From assembly GCA_947172415.1 (NCBI GenBank), contig OX359192.1, positions 7,302,401-7,366,400 on the forward strand: a DNA stretch of 64,000 nucleotides, read 5' to 3'. The translations under genes and the position numbers were made by a program. Positions 1-13,610 of this stretch are shown piece by piece. Each line of letters starts with the position of its first letter. Within the stretch, counting starts at the first letter, position 1. Source of the DNA: Chondrosia reniformis. Lineage: Eukaryota; Porifera; Demospongiae; Chondrillida; Chondrillidae. The notes beneath the pieces were generated by a model. That model saw nothing but the letters and a program-made list of their open reading frames with translations. It was not told the origin of the DNA and ran no database searches.

Positions 1-1080
1 TACATTAAATTTCTAATATACGACCTTAAATGGGTGTAGCATATATATCGTGCGATACTATTATGCAAATTATCGGCATACCAAGTTAAAATGTTTTGAC
101 ATGAATGGGCCCCGGGGCAACTAGAAACACGCAGGGACAGTCCAGAACGCAGCTGTCAGAAGGTCTTTACATAGAGGCAGGTAGCCATTATGCTATTACT
201 GCAATTGAGATTGAGTGTGGCTGGTTATACATGTTTACGTTCATATCGGAACACCTCTCGCTAAAATCGTTTCTACATGGGACCAGAAAAGTTGGTCTCC
301 TCCGCCAATCAAGACACTTACAGGATTCTATCCATTTTTCCCAGTTTCTAGATGAACCACGAATACTGGATATACCTTTAAAATGGCTTGGAACGATGCA
401 CTCATCCCGAATTAACTTGATATAATTTGACTACATTTTTCTCGCAAATACTCTATTCTTAAGTATGGAATAGCGCCAACCACAATCGTTTCCTTTTGAA
501 ATTTTCTTGTTTAAATAGAAGCGCAAAACCTTATAAAGTAGGCCTACCTGGACACATCTCTATGGTGGTAGCGGTTCCCATAGAGGTTGGTAGCGCTTAG
601 ACTCTGAAGCTGTCTCCTAATCGGTTGGTGCCATAGAGACGTGCTCACCAATAATCCGGATTTCGGGGGGGTTCCACGTAATGTGGGATTGGCATCTGAT
701 ATCTTAGGATTCATATGAGTCGGCCATATCGAGAAGAACTGGTTCTTCTCACGCAAGTGACACCCAAAGCTCAACTCGGCAGAGCGTTACCACCGATCCC
801 GGCCTCTGAGCGTCGTGGATGGTAGCGTTCGGTATGGTCCAACTTTTTTTCTTTGGAGTTTCGTTGGCCGTCGATCGGCAAAATTTCACTTTAACGACAT
901 CCATATAATATATGTGGATAGATACTGCTTCAACAACAATCAAGTACTACACAGTGCATATCCATGTGTATAAGAAATCTTTCAAAGAGTTCTATTTTTT
1001 CAGAAATATATACAGTACCGCATGTTCACTCTTACACCTACTCAAGGGCGGCCATTTATAGTATTACGCAATTAGGGTTA
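1..1080. repeat. Satellite core unit, copy 1 (alpha subtype)
   Basis: First of seven near-identical cores; its left edge coincides with the window start. It carries a 7-bp GC-rich insertion near 109-116 (a ggccccgggg stretch) absent from the other six, so it is 1080 rather than 1073 bp. The core is visibly richer in GC than the flanking arrays. It contains three inverted repeats: a 10-bp palindrome at 538-547, an 8-bp stem with a 12-nt loop at 558-585, and 9-bp arms with a 2-nt spacer at 731-750. The open frames in it (106, 76 and 64 codons) match no family I recognise. Confidence 0.9.
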
Positions 1081-4000
1081 GTTAATGTATGATGAGAAAT
1101 TTATGTAGAAATCAAAATTTCTAAAACTGTTTGGAAATGTTTCATACATGTCTGTGAATGTAGACACAAAGTTTAAACTTCATATTTAGCCATTTGACAG
1201 AGTTACAGCACTAAGTGTACATTGTATTAAGAAAATGTATGGGGAAAGATAGGGTAAATTTATGTAAAAATCAAAATTTCTAAAACTGTTTGGAAATGTT
1301 TCATACATGTCTGTGAATGTAGACACAAAGTTTAAACTTCATATTTACTGATTTGACAGAGTTACATCACTAAATGTACGTTTAAGTTAATGTATGGTGA
1401 GAGATAGGGCAAATGTCAAGATTCATAAAAATTTCAAAAACACATTGGAAATAATTGAATCCAGTCTATGAATGCTGACACCAAGTTGTAGCTTCATAAT
1501 GTTCCATTTGACAGAGTTAAAGCACCAAATGTACATTAAAGTATTGGTATACGAAATTAATGTATAGTGAGAGATAGGGCAAATATAAAGATTTATAAAA
1601 ATTTCAAAAACCATCAGGAAATGATTCAATCTTATCTGTGAATGCTGCCACCAAGTTTTAGCCTCATAACTTTCCATTTAACAGAGTTATACCACCAAAT
1701 GTACATTAAAGTATTGGTATACGAAATTAATGTATGGTGAGAGATAGGGCAAATGTAAAGATTTATGAAAATATCAAATTGTCATTGGAAATGTTTCATA
1801 CATGTCTGTGAATGCTGACAGAAAGTTTGAGCTTCATATCCTTCCATTTTACAGAGTTAGAGCACCAAATGTACATTAATATACTGGAATGCCAAATTGA
1901 TGTATAGTGTGAGATAGGGCAAATGTAAAGATTTATGAAAATTTCAAATTCTCATTGGAAATGTTTCATACATGTCTGTGAATGTTGACAGCAAGTTTGA
2001 GCTTCATATCTTTCCATTTGACAGAGTTAGAGCACCAAATGTACATTCATATACTGGAATACCAAATTAATGTATGGTGAGCAAATGTAAAGATTTATAA
2101 AAATTTCAAAAACTCTTTGGAAATGATTCAATCATGTTTGTGAATGCTGACACCAAGGTTTAGCTTATTAACTTTCCATTTTACAGAGTTATAGTACCAA
2201 ATGTATATTAAAGTATTGGTATACGAAATTAATGTATGGTGAGAGATAGGGCCAATGTAAAGATTTATGAAAATTACAAATTCTCATTGGAAATGTTTCA
2301 TACATGTCTGTGAATGCTGACAGAAAGTTTGAGCTTCATATCCTTCCATTTGACAGAGTTTGAGCACCAAATGTACATTCATATACTGGAATACCAAATT
2401 AACGTATTGTGAGAGATAGGGCAAATGTAAAGATTTATGAAAATTTCAAATTCTCATTGGAAATGTTTCATACATGTCTGTGAATGCTGACAGCAAGTTT
2501 GAGCTTCATATCTTTCATTTTACAGAGTAAGAGCACCAAATGTACATTCATATACTGGAATACCAAATTAATGTATGGTGAGAGATAGGGCAAATGTAAA
2601 GATTTATGAAAATTTCAAATTCTCATTGGAAATGTTTCATACATGTCTGTGAATGCTGACAGAAAGTTTGAGCTTCATATCCTTCCATTTGACAGAGTTA
2701 GAGCACCAAATGTACATTCATACGTATATCGGAATACCAAATTAATGTATGGTGAGAGATAGGGCAAATGTAAAGATTTATGAAAATTTCAAATTCTCAT
2801 TGGAAATGTTTCATACATGTCTGTGAATGCTGACAGCAAGTTTGAGCTTCATATCTTTCATTTTACAGAGTAAGAGCACCAAATGTACATTCATATACTG
2901 GAATACCAAATTAATGTATGGTGAGAGATAGGGCAAATGTAAAGATTTATGAAAATTTCAAATTCTCATTGGAAATGTTTCATACATGTCTGTGAATGCT
3001 GACAGCAAGTTTGAGCCTCATATCCTTCCATTTGACAGAGTTAGAGCACCAAATGTACATTCATACACTGGAATACCAAATTAATGTATGGTGAGAGATA
3101 GGGCAAATATATAGATTTATGAAAATTTCAAATTCTCATTGGAAATGTTTCATACATGTCTGTGAATGTTGACAGCAAGTTTGAGCTTCATATCCTTCCA
3201 TTTGACAGAGTTAGAGCACCAAATGTACATTCATATACTGGAATACCAAATTGATGTATGGTGAGAGATAGGGCAAATGTAAAGATTTATGAAAGTTTCA
3301 AATTCTCATTGGAAATGTTTCATACATGTCTGTAGAATGCTGACAGAAAGTTTGAGCTTCATATCTTTCCATTTGACAGAGTTAGAGCACCAAATGTACA
3401 TTCATATACTGGAATACCAAACTAATGTATGGTGAGAGATAGGGCAAATGTAAAGATTTATGAAAATTTCAAATTCTCATTGGAAATGTTTCATACATGT
3501 CTGTGAATGCTGACAGCAAGTTTGAGCTTCATATCTTTCCATTTGACAGAGTTAGAGCACCAAATGTACATTCATATACTGGAATACCAAACTAATATAT
3601 GGTGAGAGATAGGGCAAATGTAAAGATTTATGAAAATTTCAAATTCTCTTTGGAAATGTTTCATACATGTCTGTGAATGCTGACAGAAAGTTTGAGCTTC
3701 ATATCTTTCCATTTGACAGAGTTAGAGCACCAAATGTACATTAATATACTGGAATACCAAATTAATGTATGGTGAGAGATAGGGCAAATGTAAAGATTTA
3801 TGAAAATTTCAAATTCTCATTGGAAATGTTTCATACATGTCTGTGAATGCTGACAGCAAGTTTGAGCTTCATATCTTTCCATTTTACAGAGTTAGAGCAC
3901 CAAATGTACATTCATATACTGGAATACCAAATTAATGTATGGTGAGAGATAGGGCAAATGTAAAGATTTATGAAAATTTCAAATTCTCATTGGAAATGTT

Positions 4001-4920
4001 TCATACATGTCTGTGAATGCTGACAGCAAGTGTGAGCTTCATATCTTTCCATTTTACAGAGTTAGAGCACCAAATGTACATTCATATACTGGAATACCAA
4101 ATTAATGTATGGTGAGAGATAGGGCAAATGTAAAGATTTATGAAAATTTCAAATTGTCATTGGAAATGTTTCATACATGTCTGTGAATGCTGACAGCAAG
4201 TTTGAGCTTCATATCTTTCCATTTGACAGAGTTAGAGCACTAAATGTACATTAATATACTGGAATACCAAATTAATGTATGGTGAGAGATAGGGCAAATG
4301 TAAAGATTTATGAAAATTTCAAATTCTCATTGGAAATGTTTCATACATGTCTGTGAATGCTGACAGCAAGTTTGAGCTTCATATCTTTCCATTTGACAGA
4401 GTTAGAGCACCAAATGTACATTCATATACTGGAATACTAAATTAATGTATGGTGAGAGATAGGGCAAATGTAAAGATTTATGAAAATTTCAAATTCCCAT
4501 TGGAAATGTTTCATACATGTCTGTGAATGCTGACAGAAAGTTTGAGCTTCATATCTTTCCATTTGACAGAGTTAGAGCACCAAATGTACATTCATATGAT
4601 GGAATACCAAATTAATGTATGGTGAGCAAATGTAAAGATTTATAAAAATTTCAAAAACTCTTTGGAAATGTTTCAATCATTTTTGTGAATGCTGACACCA
4701 AGATTTAGCTTATTAACTTTCCATTTTACAGAGTTATAGTACCAAATGTACATTAAAGTATTGGTATACGAATATTAATGTATGGTGAGAGATAGGGCAA
4801 ATGTAAAGATTTATGAAAATTTCAAATTCTCATTGGAAATGTTTCAAACATGTCTGTGAATGCTGACGTTAAGTTAAAGCTTCATATCTCTCCATTTGAC
4901 AGAGCTACAGCACTCTAATG
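1081..4920. repeat. Satellite array 1 (158-bp then 170-bp monomers)
   Basis: Head-to-tail AT-rich monomers. The first two or so, to about 1412, are the shorter type with the word aaatcaaaatttctaaaac. They are followed by about 20 monomers of 170 bp, with successive agagataggg words 170 bp apart, for example at 3431, 3601 and 3771. Some monomers are a distinct variant carrying aaaaactctttgg and caccaaggtttagc (near 2090-2200 and 4625-4740). No gene is supported. Confidence 0.93.
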
Positions 4921-5993
4921 TACATTAAATTTCTAATATACGACCTTAAATGGATGTAGCATATATATCGTGCGATACTATTATGCAAATTATCGGCATA
5001 CCAAGTTAAAATGTTTTGACATGAATGGGGCAACTAGAAACACGCAGGGACAGTCCAGAACGCAGCTGTCAGAAGGTCTTTACATAGAGGCAGGTAGCCA
5101 TTATGCTATTACTGCAATTGAGATTGAGTGTGGCTGGTTATACATGTTTACGTTCATATCGGAACACCTCTCGCTAAAATCGTTTCTACATGGGACCAGA
5201 AAAGTTGGTCTCCTCCGCCAATCAAGACACTTACAGGATTCTATCCATTTTTCCCAGTTTCTAGATGAACCACGAATACTGGATATACCTTTAAAATGGC
5301 TTGGAACGATGCACTCATCCCGAATTAACTTGATATAATTTGACTACATTTTTCTCGCAAATACCCTATTCTTAAGTATGGAATAGCGCCAACCACAATC
5401 GTTTCCTTTTGAAATTTTCTTGTTTAAATAGAAGCGCAAAACCTTATAAAGTAGGCCTACCTGGACACATCTCTATGGTGGTAGCGGTTCCCATAGAGGT
5501 TGGTAGCGCTTAGACTCTGAAGCTGTCTCCTAATCGGTTGGTGCCATAGAGACGTGCTCACCAATAATCCGGATTTCGGGGGGGTTCCACGTAATGTGGG
5601 ATTGGCATCTGATATCTTAGGATTCATATGAGTCGGCCATATCGAGAAGAACTGGTTCTTCTCACGCAAGTGACACCCAAAGCTCAACTCGGCAGAGCGT
5701 TACCACCGATCCCGGCCTCTGAGCGTCGTGGATGGTAGCGTTCGGTATGGTCCAACTTTTTTTCTTTGGAGTTTCGTTGGCCGTCGATCGGCAAAATTTC
5801 ACTTTAACGACATCCATATAATATATGTGGATAGATACTGCTTCAACAACAATCAAGTACTACACAGTGCATATCCATGTGTATAAGAAATCTTTCAAAG
5901 AGTTCTATTTTTTCAGAAATATATACAGTACCGCATGTTCACTCTTACACCTACTCAAGGGCGGCCATTTATAGTATTACGCAATTAGGGTTA
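4921..5993. repeat. Satellite core unit, copy 2 (alpha subtype)
   Basis: A 1073-bp core nearly identical to copy 1 apart from lacking its 7-bp insertion. The plus-strand frame at 4970-5338 (122 codons) is open but resembles nothing I know. All three inverted repeats of the core are kept. Confidence 0.92.
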
Positions 5994-8900
5994 GTTAATG
6001 TATGATGAGAAATTTATGTAGAAATCAAAATTTCTAAAACTGTTTGGAAATGTTTCATACATGTCTGTGAATGTAGACACAAAGTTTAAACTTCATATTT
6101 AGCCATTTGACAGAGTTACAGCACTAAGTGTACATTGTATTAAGAAAATGTATGGGAAAGATAGGGTAAATTTATGTAAAAATCAAAATTTCTAAAACTG
6201 TTTGGAAATGTTTCATACATGTCTGTGAATGTAGACACAAAGTTTAAACTTCATATTTAGCCATTTGACAGAGTTACATCACTAAATGTACATTTAAGTT
6301 AATGTATGGTGAGAGATAGGGCAAATGTCAAGATTCATAAAAATTTCAAAAACTCATTGGAAATAATTGAATCCAGTCTATGAATGCTGACACCAAGTTG
6401 TAGCTTCATAATGTTCCATTTGACAGAGTTAAAGCACCAAATGTACATTAAAGTATTGGTATACGAAATTAATGTATAGTGAGAGATAGGGCAAATATAA
6501 AGATTTATAAAAATTTCAAAAACCATCAGGAAATGATTCAATCTTATCTGTGAATGCTGCAACCAAGTTTTAGCCTCATAACTTTCCATTTAACAGAGTT
6601 ATACCACCAAATGTACATTAAAGTATTGGTATACGAAATTAATGTATGGTGAGAGATAGGGCAAATGTAAAGATTTATAAAAAATTCAAATTGTCATTGG
6701 AAATGTTTCATACATGTCTGTGAATGCTGACAGAAAGTTTGAGCTTCATATCCTTCCATTTGACAGAGTTTGAGCACCAAATGTACATTCCTATACTGGA
6801 ATACCAAATTAATGTATTGTGAGAGATAGGGCAAATGTCAAGATTCATAAAAATTTCAAAAACTCATTGGAAATAATTGAATCCAGTCTATGAATGCTGA
6901 CACCAAGTTGTAGCTTCATAATGTTCCATTTGACAGAGTTAAAGCACCAAATGTACATTAAAGTATTGGTATACGAAATTAATGTATAGTGAGAGATAGG
7001 GCAAATATAAAGATTTATAAAAATTTCAAAAACCATCAGGAAATGATTCAATCTTATCTGTGAATGCTGCAACCAAGTTTTAGCCTCATAACTTTCCATT
7101 TAACAGAGTTATACCACCAAATGTACATTAAAGTATTGGTATACGAAATTAATGTATGGTGAGAGATAGGGCAAATGTAAAGATTTATGAAAATTTCAAA
7201 TTCTCATTGGAAATGTTTCATACATGTCTGTGAATGCTGACAGCAAGTTTGAGCTTCATATCCTTCCATTTGACAGAGTTTGAGCACCAAATGTACATTC
7301 CTATACTGGAATACCAAATTAATGTATTGTGAGAGATAGGGCAAATGTAAAGATTTATGAAAATTTCAAATTCTCATTGGAAATGTTTCATACATGTCTG
7401 TTAATGCTGACAGCAAGTTTGAGCTTCATATCTTTCCATTTGACAGAGTTAGAGCACCAAATGTACATTCATATACTGGAATACCAAATTAATGTATGGT
7501 GAGAGATAGGGCAAATGTAAAGATTTATGAAAATTTCAAAAACTCTTTGGAAATGATTCAATCATGTTTGTGAATGCTGACACCAAGGTTTAGCTTATAT
7601 ATTAACTTTCCATTTTACAGAGTTATAGTACCAAATGTATATTAAAGTATTGGTATATGAAATTAATGTATGGTGAGAGATAGGGCAAATGTCAAGATTT
7701 ATGAAAATTTCAAATTCTCATTGGAAATGTTTCCTACATGTCTGTGAATGCTGAGAGCAAGTTTGAGCTTAATATCTTTCCATTTGACAGAGTTAGAGCA
7801 CCAAATGTACATTCATATGATGGAATACCAAATTAATATATGGTGAGCAAATGTAAAGATTTATAAAAATTTCAAAAACTCTTTGAAAATGATTCAATCG
7901 TTTTTGTGAATGCTGACACCAAGGTTTAGCTTATTAACTATCCATTTTACAGAGTTATAGTACCTAATGTACATTAAAGTATTGGTATACGAAATTAATG
8001 TATGGTGAGAGATAGGGCAAATGTAAAGATTTATGAAAATTTCAAATTCTCATTGGAAATGTTTCATACATGTCTGTGAATGCTGACAGAAAGTTTGAGC
8101 TTCATATCCTTCCATTTGACAGAGTTAGAGCACCAAATGTACATTCATATACTGGAATACCAAATTAATGTATGGTGAGATATAGGGCAAATGTAAAGAT
8201 TTATGAAAATTTCAAATTGTCATTGGAAATGTTTCATACATGTCTGTTAATGCTGACAGAAAGTTTGAGCTTCATATCTTTCCATTTGACAGAGTTAGAG
8301 CACCAAATGTACATTAATATACTTGAATACCAAATTGATGTATAGTGTGAGATAGGGCAAATGTAAAGATTTATAAAAATTTCAAATTCTCATTGGAAAT
8401 GTTTCATACATGTCTGTGAATAGAGACACCAAGTGTGAGCTTCATATCCTTCCATTTGACAGAGTTAGAGCACCAAATGTACATTCATATACTGGAATAC
8501 CAAACTAATGTATAGTGTGAGATAGGGCAAATGTAAAGATTTATGAAAATTTCAAATTCTCATTGGAAATGTTTCATACATGTCTGTAAATGCTGACAGA
8601 AAGTTTGAGCTTCATATCTTTCCATTTGACAGAGTTAGAGCACCAAATGTACATTCATATACTGGAATACCAAATTAATGTATGGTGAGAGATAGGGCAA
8701 ATGTAAAGATTTATGAAAATTTCAAATTCTCATTGGAAATGTTTCATACATGTCTGTGAATGCTGACAGAAAGTTTGAGCTTCATATCTTTCCATTTTAC
8801 AGAGTTAGAGCGCCAAATGTACATTCATATACTGGAATACCAAATTAATGTATGGTGAGCAAATGTCAAGATTTATAAAAATTTCAAAAACTCTTTGGAA

Positions 8901-11900
8901 ATGATTTAATCATGTTTGTGAATGCTGACACCAAGGTTTAGCTTATTAACTTTCCATTTTACAGAGTTATAGTACCAAATGTATATTAAAGTATTGGTAT
9001 ACGAAATTAATGTATGGTGAGAGATAGGGCAAATGTAAAGATTTATGAAAATTACAAATTCTCATTGGAAATGTTTCATACATGTCTGTGAATGCTGACA
9101 GAAAGTTTGAGCTTCATATCCTTCCATTTGACAGAGTTTGAGCACCAAATGTACATTCATATACTGGAATACCAAATTAATGTATTGTGACAGATAGGGC
9201 AAATGTAAAGATTTATGAAAATTTCAAATTGTCATTGGAAATGTTTCATACATGTCTGTGAATGCTGACAGAAAGTTTGAACTTCATATCTTTCCATTTG
9301 ACAGAGTTAGAGCACCAAATGTACATTCATATACCGGAATAACAAATTAATGTATGGTGAGCAAATGTAAAGATTTATAAAAATTTCAAAAACTCTTTGG
9401 AAATGATTTAATCATGTTTGTGAATGCTGACACCAAGGTTTAGCTTATTAACTTTCCATTTTACAGAGTTACAGTACCAAATGTATATTAAAGTATTGGT
9501 ATACGAAATTAATGTATGGTGAGAGATAGGGCAAATGTAAAGATTTATGAAAATTACAAATTCTCATTGGAAATGTTTCATACATGTCTGTGAATGCTGA
9601 CAGAAAGTTTGAGCTTCATATCCTTCCATTTGACAGAGTTTGAGCACCAAATGTACATTCATATACTGGAATACCAAATTAACATATTGTGAGAGATAGG
9701 GCAAATGTAAAGATTTATGAAAATTTCAAATTCTCATTGGAAATGTTTCATACATGTCTGTGAATGCTGACAGCAAGTTTGAGCTTCATATCTTTCCATT
9801 TGACAGAGTTAGAGCACCAAATGTACATTCATATACTGGAATACCAAATTAATGTATGGTGAGATATAGGGCAAATGTAAAGATTTATGAAAATTTCAAA
9901 TTCTCATTGGAAATGTTTCATACATGTCTGTGAATGCTGACAGCAAGTTTGAGCTTCATATATTTCCATTTGACAGAGGTAGAGTACCAAATGTACATTC
10001 ATATACCGGAATACCAAATTAATGTATGGTGAGAGATAGGGCAAATTTAAAGATTTATGAAAATTTCAAATTCTCATTGGAAATGTTTCATACATGTCTG
10101 TGAATGCTGACAGCAAGTTTGAGCTTCATATCTTTCCATTTGACAGAGTTAGAGCACCAAATGTACATTCATATACTGGAATACCAAATTAACATATTGT
10201 GACAGATAGGGCAAATGTAAAGATTTATGAAAATTTCAAATTGTCATTGGAAATGTTTCATACATGTCTGTGAATGCTGACAGCAAGTTTGAGCTTCATA
10301 TCTTTCCATTTTACAGAGTTAGAGCACCAAATGTACATTCATATACTGGAATACCAAATTAATGTATGGTGAGATATAGGGCAAATGTAAAGATTTATGA
10401 AAATTTCAAATTCTCATTGGAAATGTTTCATACATGTCTGTGAATGCTGACAGCAAGTTTGAGCTTCATATATTTCCATTTGACAGAGGTAGAGTACCAA
10501 ATGTACATTCATATACCGGAATACCAAATTAATGTATGGTGAGAGATAGGGCAAATTTAAAGATTTATGAAAATTTCAAATTCTCATTGGAAATGTTTCA
10601 TACATGTCTGTGAATGCTGACAGCAAGTTTGAGCTTCATATCTTTCCATTTGACAGAGTTAGAGCATCAAATGTACATTCATATACTGGAATACCAAATT
10701 AATGTATGGTGAGAGATAGGGCAAATGTAAAGATTTATGAAAATTTCAAATTCTCATTGGAAATGTTTCATACATGTCTGTGAATGCTGACAGAAAGTTT
10801 GAGCTTCATATCTTTCCATTTGACAGAGTTAGAGCACCAAATGTACATTAATATACTGGAATACCAAATTAATGTATGGTGAGAGATAGGGCAAATGTAA
10901 AGATTTATGAAAATTTCAAATTCTCATTGGAAATGCTTCATACATGTCTGTGAATGCTGACAGCAAGTTTGAGCTTCATATCTTTCCATTTGACAGAGTT
11001 AGAGCACCAAATGTACATTCATATACTGGAATACCAAATTAATGTATGGTGAGAGATAGGGCAAATGTAAAGATTTATAAAAATTTCAAAAACTCTTTGG
11101 AAATGATTCAATCATGTTTGTGAATGCTGACAACAAGGTTTAGCTTATTAACTTTCCATTTTACAGAGTTATAGTACCAAATGTACATTAAAATATTGGT
11201 ATACGAAATTAATGTATGGTGAGAGATAGGGCAAATGTAAAGATTTATGAAAATTTCAAATTCTCATTAGAAATGTTTCATACATGTCTGTGAATGCTGA
11301 CAGAAAGTTTGAGCTTCATATCCTTCCATTTGACAGAGTTTGAGCACCAAATGTACATTAATAAACTGGAATACCAAATTATTGTATTTTGAGAGATAGG
11401 GCAAATGTAAAGATTTATGAAAATTTCAAATTCTCATTGGAAATGTTTCATACATGTCTGTGAATGCTGACAGCAAGTTTGAGCTTCATATCTTTCCATT
11501 TTACAGAGTTTGAGCACCAAATGTACATTAATATACTGGAATACCAAATTAATGTATGGTGAGATATAGGGCAAATGTAAAGATTTATGAAAATTTCAAA
11601 TTCTCATTGGAAATGTTTCATACATGTCTGTGAATGCTGACAGCAAGTTTGAGCTTCATATCTTTCCATTTGACAGAGTTAGAGCACCAAATGTACATTA
11701 ATATACTGGAATACCAAATTAATGTATGGTGAGAGATAGTGCAAATGTAAAGATTTATGAAAATTTCAAATTCTCATTGGAAATGTTTCATACATGTCTG
11801 TGAATGCTGACAGCAAGTTTGAGCTTCATATCTTTCCATTTGACAGAGTTAGAGCACCAAATGTACATTAATATACTGGAATACCAAATTAATGTATGGT

Positions 11901-12537
11901 GAGAGATAGGGCAAATGTAAAGATTTATGAAAATTTCAAATTCTCATTGGAAATGTTTCATACATGTCTGTGAATGCTGACAGAAAGTTTGAGCTTCATA
12001 TCTTTCCATTTTACAGAGTTAGAGCACCAAATGTACATTCATATACTGGAATACCAAATTAATGTATGGTGAGAGATAGGGCAAATGTAAAGATTTATGA
12101 AAATTTCAAATTCCCATTGGAAATGTTTCATACATGTCTGTGAATGCTGACAGAAAGTTTGAGCTTCATATCTTTCCATTTGACAGAGTTAGAGCACCAA
12201 ATGTACATTCATATGATGGAATAACAAATTAATGTATGGTGAGCAAATGTAAAGATTTATAAAAATTTCAAAAACTCTTTGGAAATGTTTCAATCATTTT
12301 TGTGAATGCTGACACCAAGATTTAGCTTATTAACTTTCCATTTTACAGAGTTATAGTACCAAATGTACATTAAAGTATTGGTATACGAATATTAATGTAT
12401 GGTGAGAGATAGGGCAAATGTAAAGATTTATGAAAATTTCAAATTCTCATTGGAAATGTTTCAAACATGTCTGTGAATGCTGACGTTAAGTTAAAGCTTC
12501 ATATCTCTCCATTTGACAGAGCTACAGCACTCTAATG
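5994..12537. repeat. Satellite array 2 (largest, mainly 170-bp monomers)
   Basis: About 38 monomers. A three-monomer block is itself duplicated with a 510-bp offset: 6335-6589 recurs at 6845-7099. A second 510-bp recurrence links the tatttccatttgacagaggtag variant at about 9960 and 10470. The last 350 bp, from about 12180, almost match the end of array 1, so core plus flank has moved as one block. Confidence 0.93.
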
Positions 12538-13610
12538 TACATTAAATTTCTAATATACGACCTTAAATGGATGTAGCATATATATCGTGCGATACTATTA
12601 TGCAAATTATCGGCATACCAAGTTAAAATGTTTTGACATGAATGGGGCAACTAGAAACACGCAGGGACAGTCCAGAACGCAGCTGTCAGAAGGTCTTCAC
12701 ATAGAGGCAGGTAGCCATTATGCTATTACTGCAATTGAGATTGAGTGTGGCTGGTTATACATGTTTACGTTCATATCGGAACACCTCTCGCTAAAATCGT
12801 TTCTACATGGGACCAGAAAAGTTGGTCTCCTCCGCCAATCAAGACACTTACAGGATTCTATCCATTTTTCCCAGTTTCTAGATGAACCACGAATACTGGA
12901 TATACCTTTAAAATGGCTTGGAACGATGCACTCATCCCGAATTAACTTGATATAATTTGACTACATTTTTCTCGCAAATACCCTATTCTTAAGTATGGAA
13001 TAGCGCCAACCACAATCGTTTCCTTTTGAAATTTTCTTGTTTAAATAGAAGCGCAAAACCTTATAAAGTAGGCCTACCTGGACACATCTCTATGGTGGTA
13101 GCGGTTCCCATAGAGGTTGGTAGCGCTTAGACTCTGAAGCTGTCTCCTAATCGGTTGGTGCCATAGAGACGTGCTCACCAATAATCCGGATTTCGGGGGG
13201 GTTCCACGTAATGTGGGATTGGCATCTGATATCTTAGGATTCATATGAGTCGGCCATATCGAGAAGAACTGGTTCTTCTCACGCAAGTGACACCCAAAGC
13301 TCAACTCGGCAGAGCGTTACCACCGATCCCGGCCTCTGAGCGTCGTGGATGGTAGCGTTCGGTATGGTCCAACTTTTTTTCTTTGGAGTTTCGTTGGCCG
13401 TCGATCGGCAAAATTTCACTTTAACGACATCCATATAATATATGTGGATAGATACTGCTTCAACAACAATCAAGTACTACACAGTGCATATCCATGTGTA
13501 TAAGAAATCTTTCAAAGAGTTCTATTTTTTCAGAAATATATACAGTACCGCATGTTCACTCTTACACCTACTCAAGGGCGGCCATTTATAGTATTACGCA
13601 ATTAGGGTTA
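12538..13610. repeat. Satellite core unit, copy 3 (alpha subtype)
   Basis: 1073 bp and almost identical to copy 2 on both sides as well as inside. One base change gives a His codon for Tyr in the open plus-strand frame at 12587-12955; copy 5 has the same change. Confidence 0.92.

Noticed and set aside
544-943. Two overlapping minus-strand open frames (76 and 64 codons) in each satellite core
   Set aside because: They overlap each other and show no domain, signal or membrane feature. Their conservation is explained by near-identity of the cores.
1081-4920. CRISPR-like repeat array
   Set aside because: Repeats are 158-170 bp contiguous monomers without unique spacers, in a eukaryotic sequence.
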